Shown here: one piece after another, positions 4,224-5,046 of the stretch
Layout of the letters: each line of letters begins with the position of its first letter
Numbering within the stretch: the stretch's first letter is position 1
Source: Clostridia bacterium
GTDB taxonomy: Bacteria; Bacillota_E; RBS10-35; JAJYVN01
Length of the DNA stretch: 5,046 nt
Assembly: GCA_027335515.1 (NCBI GenBank)
Contig: DAHWHT010000022.1
Location: 1 to 5,046 of the forward strand
Reading direction: 5' to 3'
The notes under the pieces: model-generated
Told to the model about the DNA's origin: nothing
Database searches by the model: none
Seen by the model: only the letters and a program-made list of their open reading frames with translations
Program-made: the position numbers and the translations under genes

Positions 4224-4697
4224 TCCCCGGTGGCAGGGGCAGTGTCAGCCCGCGGAGCCGCGGGAGAGGGCAGCGTTGTGCGGGGTAGCCGTGCGGCAGG
4301 GCGTAGCCAGATGCGGCGATCAGGGAGAACAGCCGAGAGCGGCGAGCGGACGATCGTGCTCCGGCTGTGGGTCGATAGCGGGCGAGCATGGCGGGGCAGC
4401 GGGAGCGGCAGCGGCGAGGGCGACGGACGGGCGGGAATCCACGGATGGGAGAGAGGGATGCCCCTCGATGGCTTGGCGCAGACAGTCCAGGACCGGTAGG
4501 ACCTGCTTCCTGACGGTCGAGATGTAGCTGCGGATGCGGCAGAACTCGTGAGCGGCCGCCGCACTCCGAAACGTGCCGGAGATCTTCTGTTGGACCTTGA
4601 CCATCCGAATGTCCTGCTCGCCCTGGTTGTTGGTGAAGGGCACCCGAAAGTCGTGGAGGAAGCGGAGCTGGCCGCCCTGGTGGGTACGCTCTATCAA
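4211..4697 (-). mobile_element. Truncated IS66-family element, right (transposase C-terminal) end
   Basis: This block runs from the candidate terminus at 4211 through about 110 bp of non-coding end to the C-terminal third of an IS66 transposase read on the minus strand. The non-coding end holds a perfect 7-bp hairpin, CCCGCGG/CCGCGGG (4249-4255, 4258-4264), just beyond the stop at 4320. The element breaks off at about 4680-4698, where sequence of another orientation begins. About two thirds of the transposase and the left end are missing, so it cannot move by itself. Confidence 0.65.
4320..4697 (-). pseudogene. tnpC: IS66-family transposase, C-terminal fragment
   Basis: The translated fragment begins HQGGQLRFLHDFRV, then PFTNNQGEQDIRM and KISGTF, then FCRIRSYISTVRK and VLPVLDCL, and ends in an Ala/Pro-rich tail to the TGA at 4322-4320. 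NNQ-x-E-x-D-I-R-M is the conserved block holding the last acidic residue (Glu) of the DDE catalytic triad in IS66 transposases, and CRIRSYIST is also diagnostic. About 120 residues remain of a protein normally near 450-530. The N-terminal leucine zipper, zinc finger and first two catalytic Asp are absent, so it is a dead remnant. A stop codon (TGA, 4700-4698) lies directly upstream in frame, and the TTG at 4697 is fortuitous. Family assignment is firm. Confidence 0.9.
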
Positions 4698-4698
4698 T

Positions 4699-5046
4699 CA
4701 ACAGGTCGACACGTTGCAGCAGCAGGTCCAGACGTTGCAAACGCGCGTCCGCGAACTGGAGCGACGGCTGGGCCAGAACAGCAGCAAGCCGCCCTCCAGC
4801 GACGGTTACGGCAAGCCGGCACCCAAGAGTCAACGGACCAAGAGCAACCGTCCATCCGGTGGGCAGCCCGGTCATCCCGGCCATCGCCTGGAATTGCGGG
4901 AAGACCCCGACCGCACCGTGGTGCACCGGCCCGAGGTTTGCACTGGCTGCGGAACGTCTTTGCCTGCGCAGACCCTCGCCCAAAGTGTGGAGCGGCGGCA
5001 GGTCTTCGAACTGCGCGCCTACTTCGAGGTCACCGAACATCAGGCA
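4699..5046 (+). CDS. tnpC: IS66-family transposase, N-terminal part (runs off window)
   Basis: The frame from 4699 reads QQVDTLQQQVQTLQTRVREL, a heptad-like coiled coil. Then come LGQNSSKPPSSDG (4768-4806), the signature of IS66 transposase N-termini, a basic Gly/Pro stretch (GGQPGHPGHR), and the start of the IS66 zinc-binding domain with Cys-x2-Cys at 4939-4950. The frame is still open at the window end. No credible start codon with a ribosome site precedes the homology. The upstream in-frame DNA is antisense to the neighbouring minus-strand IS66 fragment, so the first residues appear lost at the junction near 4680-4698. It may therefore be a pseudogene even if the rest is intact. It differs in orientation from the C-terminal fragment beside it and may derive from a second copy. 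Confidence 0.88.

Noticed and set aside
3940..4527. A single 195-codon gene running from the TnpB-like fragment into the IS66 end
   Set aside because: The protein character changes abruptly at about 4205-4211, where an IS66-style terminus begins; the remainder is antisense to the IS66 transposase.
4219..5040. 273-codon open frame on the minus strand across the IS66 region
   Set aside because: It runs antisense to the IS66 N-terminus on the plus strand and out of frame with the IS66 C-terminus on the minus strand; no recognisable domain.
1..5046. CRISPR array, tRNA or rRNA genes
   Set aside because: No regularly spaced direct repeats and no cloverleaf or rRNA-like conserved core were seen on either strand.

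Overview
The window is GC-rich throughout, with GTG and TTG starts, strong Shine-Dalgarno motifs and no introns, so it is bacterial chromosome. The purine-rich ribosome sites (AGGAGG, GGAGGAGG), a Bacillota-type XRE regulator/membrane-protein pair and the kinds of insertion sequence present would suit a high-GC deep-branching Bacillota, Chloroflexota or similar lineage. Nothing here fixes the taxon.

Left part (1-1620): a short stretch rich in small hairpins and GNRA-type loops (1-150) lies upstream of a small three-helix membrane protein of unknown function (184-636, +). This gene converges on an aldo/keto reductase with a complete catalytic tetrad (691-1620, -). A strong GC hairpin (648-676) sits between the two stops.

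Middle (1621-2407): the reductase is divergent from a two-gene operon encoding a 68-residue XRE-type regulator and a 100-residue three-helix membrane protein, joined by an ATGA stop/start overlap. The promoter of this operon is framed by a perfect 8-bp inverted repeat (ATGTAAAG / CTTTACAT), a good candidate for an autoregulatory operator.

2408-3479: a gene-free stretch of about 390 bp with GC hairpins separates that operon from a convergent gene on the minus strand (2802-3479). That gene encodes a protein with two predicted winged-helix domains and a C-terminal two-CxxC zinc ribbon. It starts at TTG behind a near-perfect ribosome site, and its upstream region has a small CAACATG tandem repeat.

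Right part (about 3670-5046): a graveyard of insertion sequences. A hairpin and degenerate coding tail resemble the right end of an IS200/IS605-type tnpB element (minus strand). Next to it is a plus-strand fragment resembling the middle of a TnpB protein. This is cut at 4211 by what looks like an IS66-family terminus (GTAACTGCTCAGG). The IS66 copy is on the minus strand and retains only the transposase C-terminus. Near 4680-4698 it abuts, back to back, the N-terminus of another IS66 transposase on the plus strand, which runs off the window.

I see no clear new defence or metabolic system. The points most worth checking are the framed promoter with its coupled regulator/membrane pair, the double winged-helix/zinc-ribbon regulator, and the rearranged IS region with its possible relic omega-RNA.
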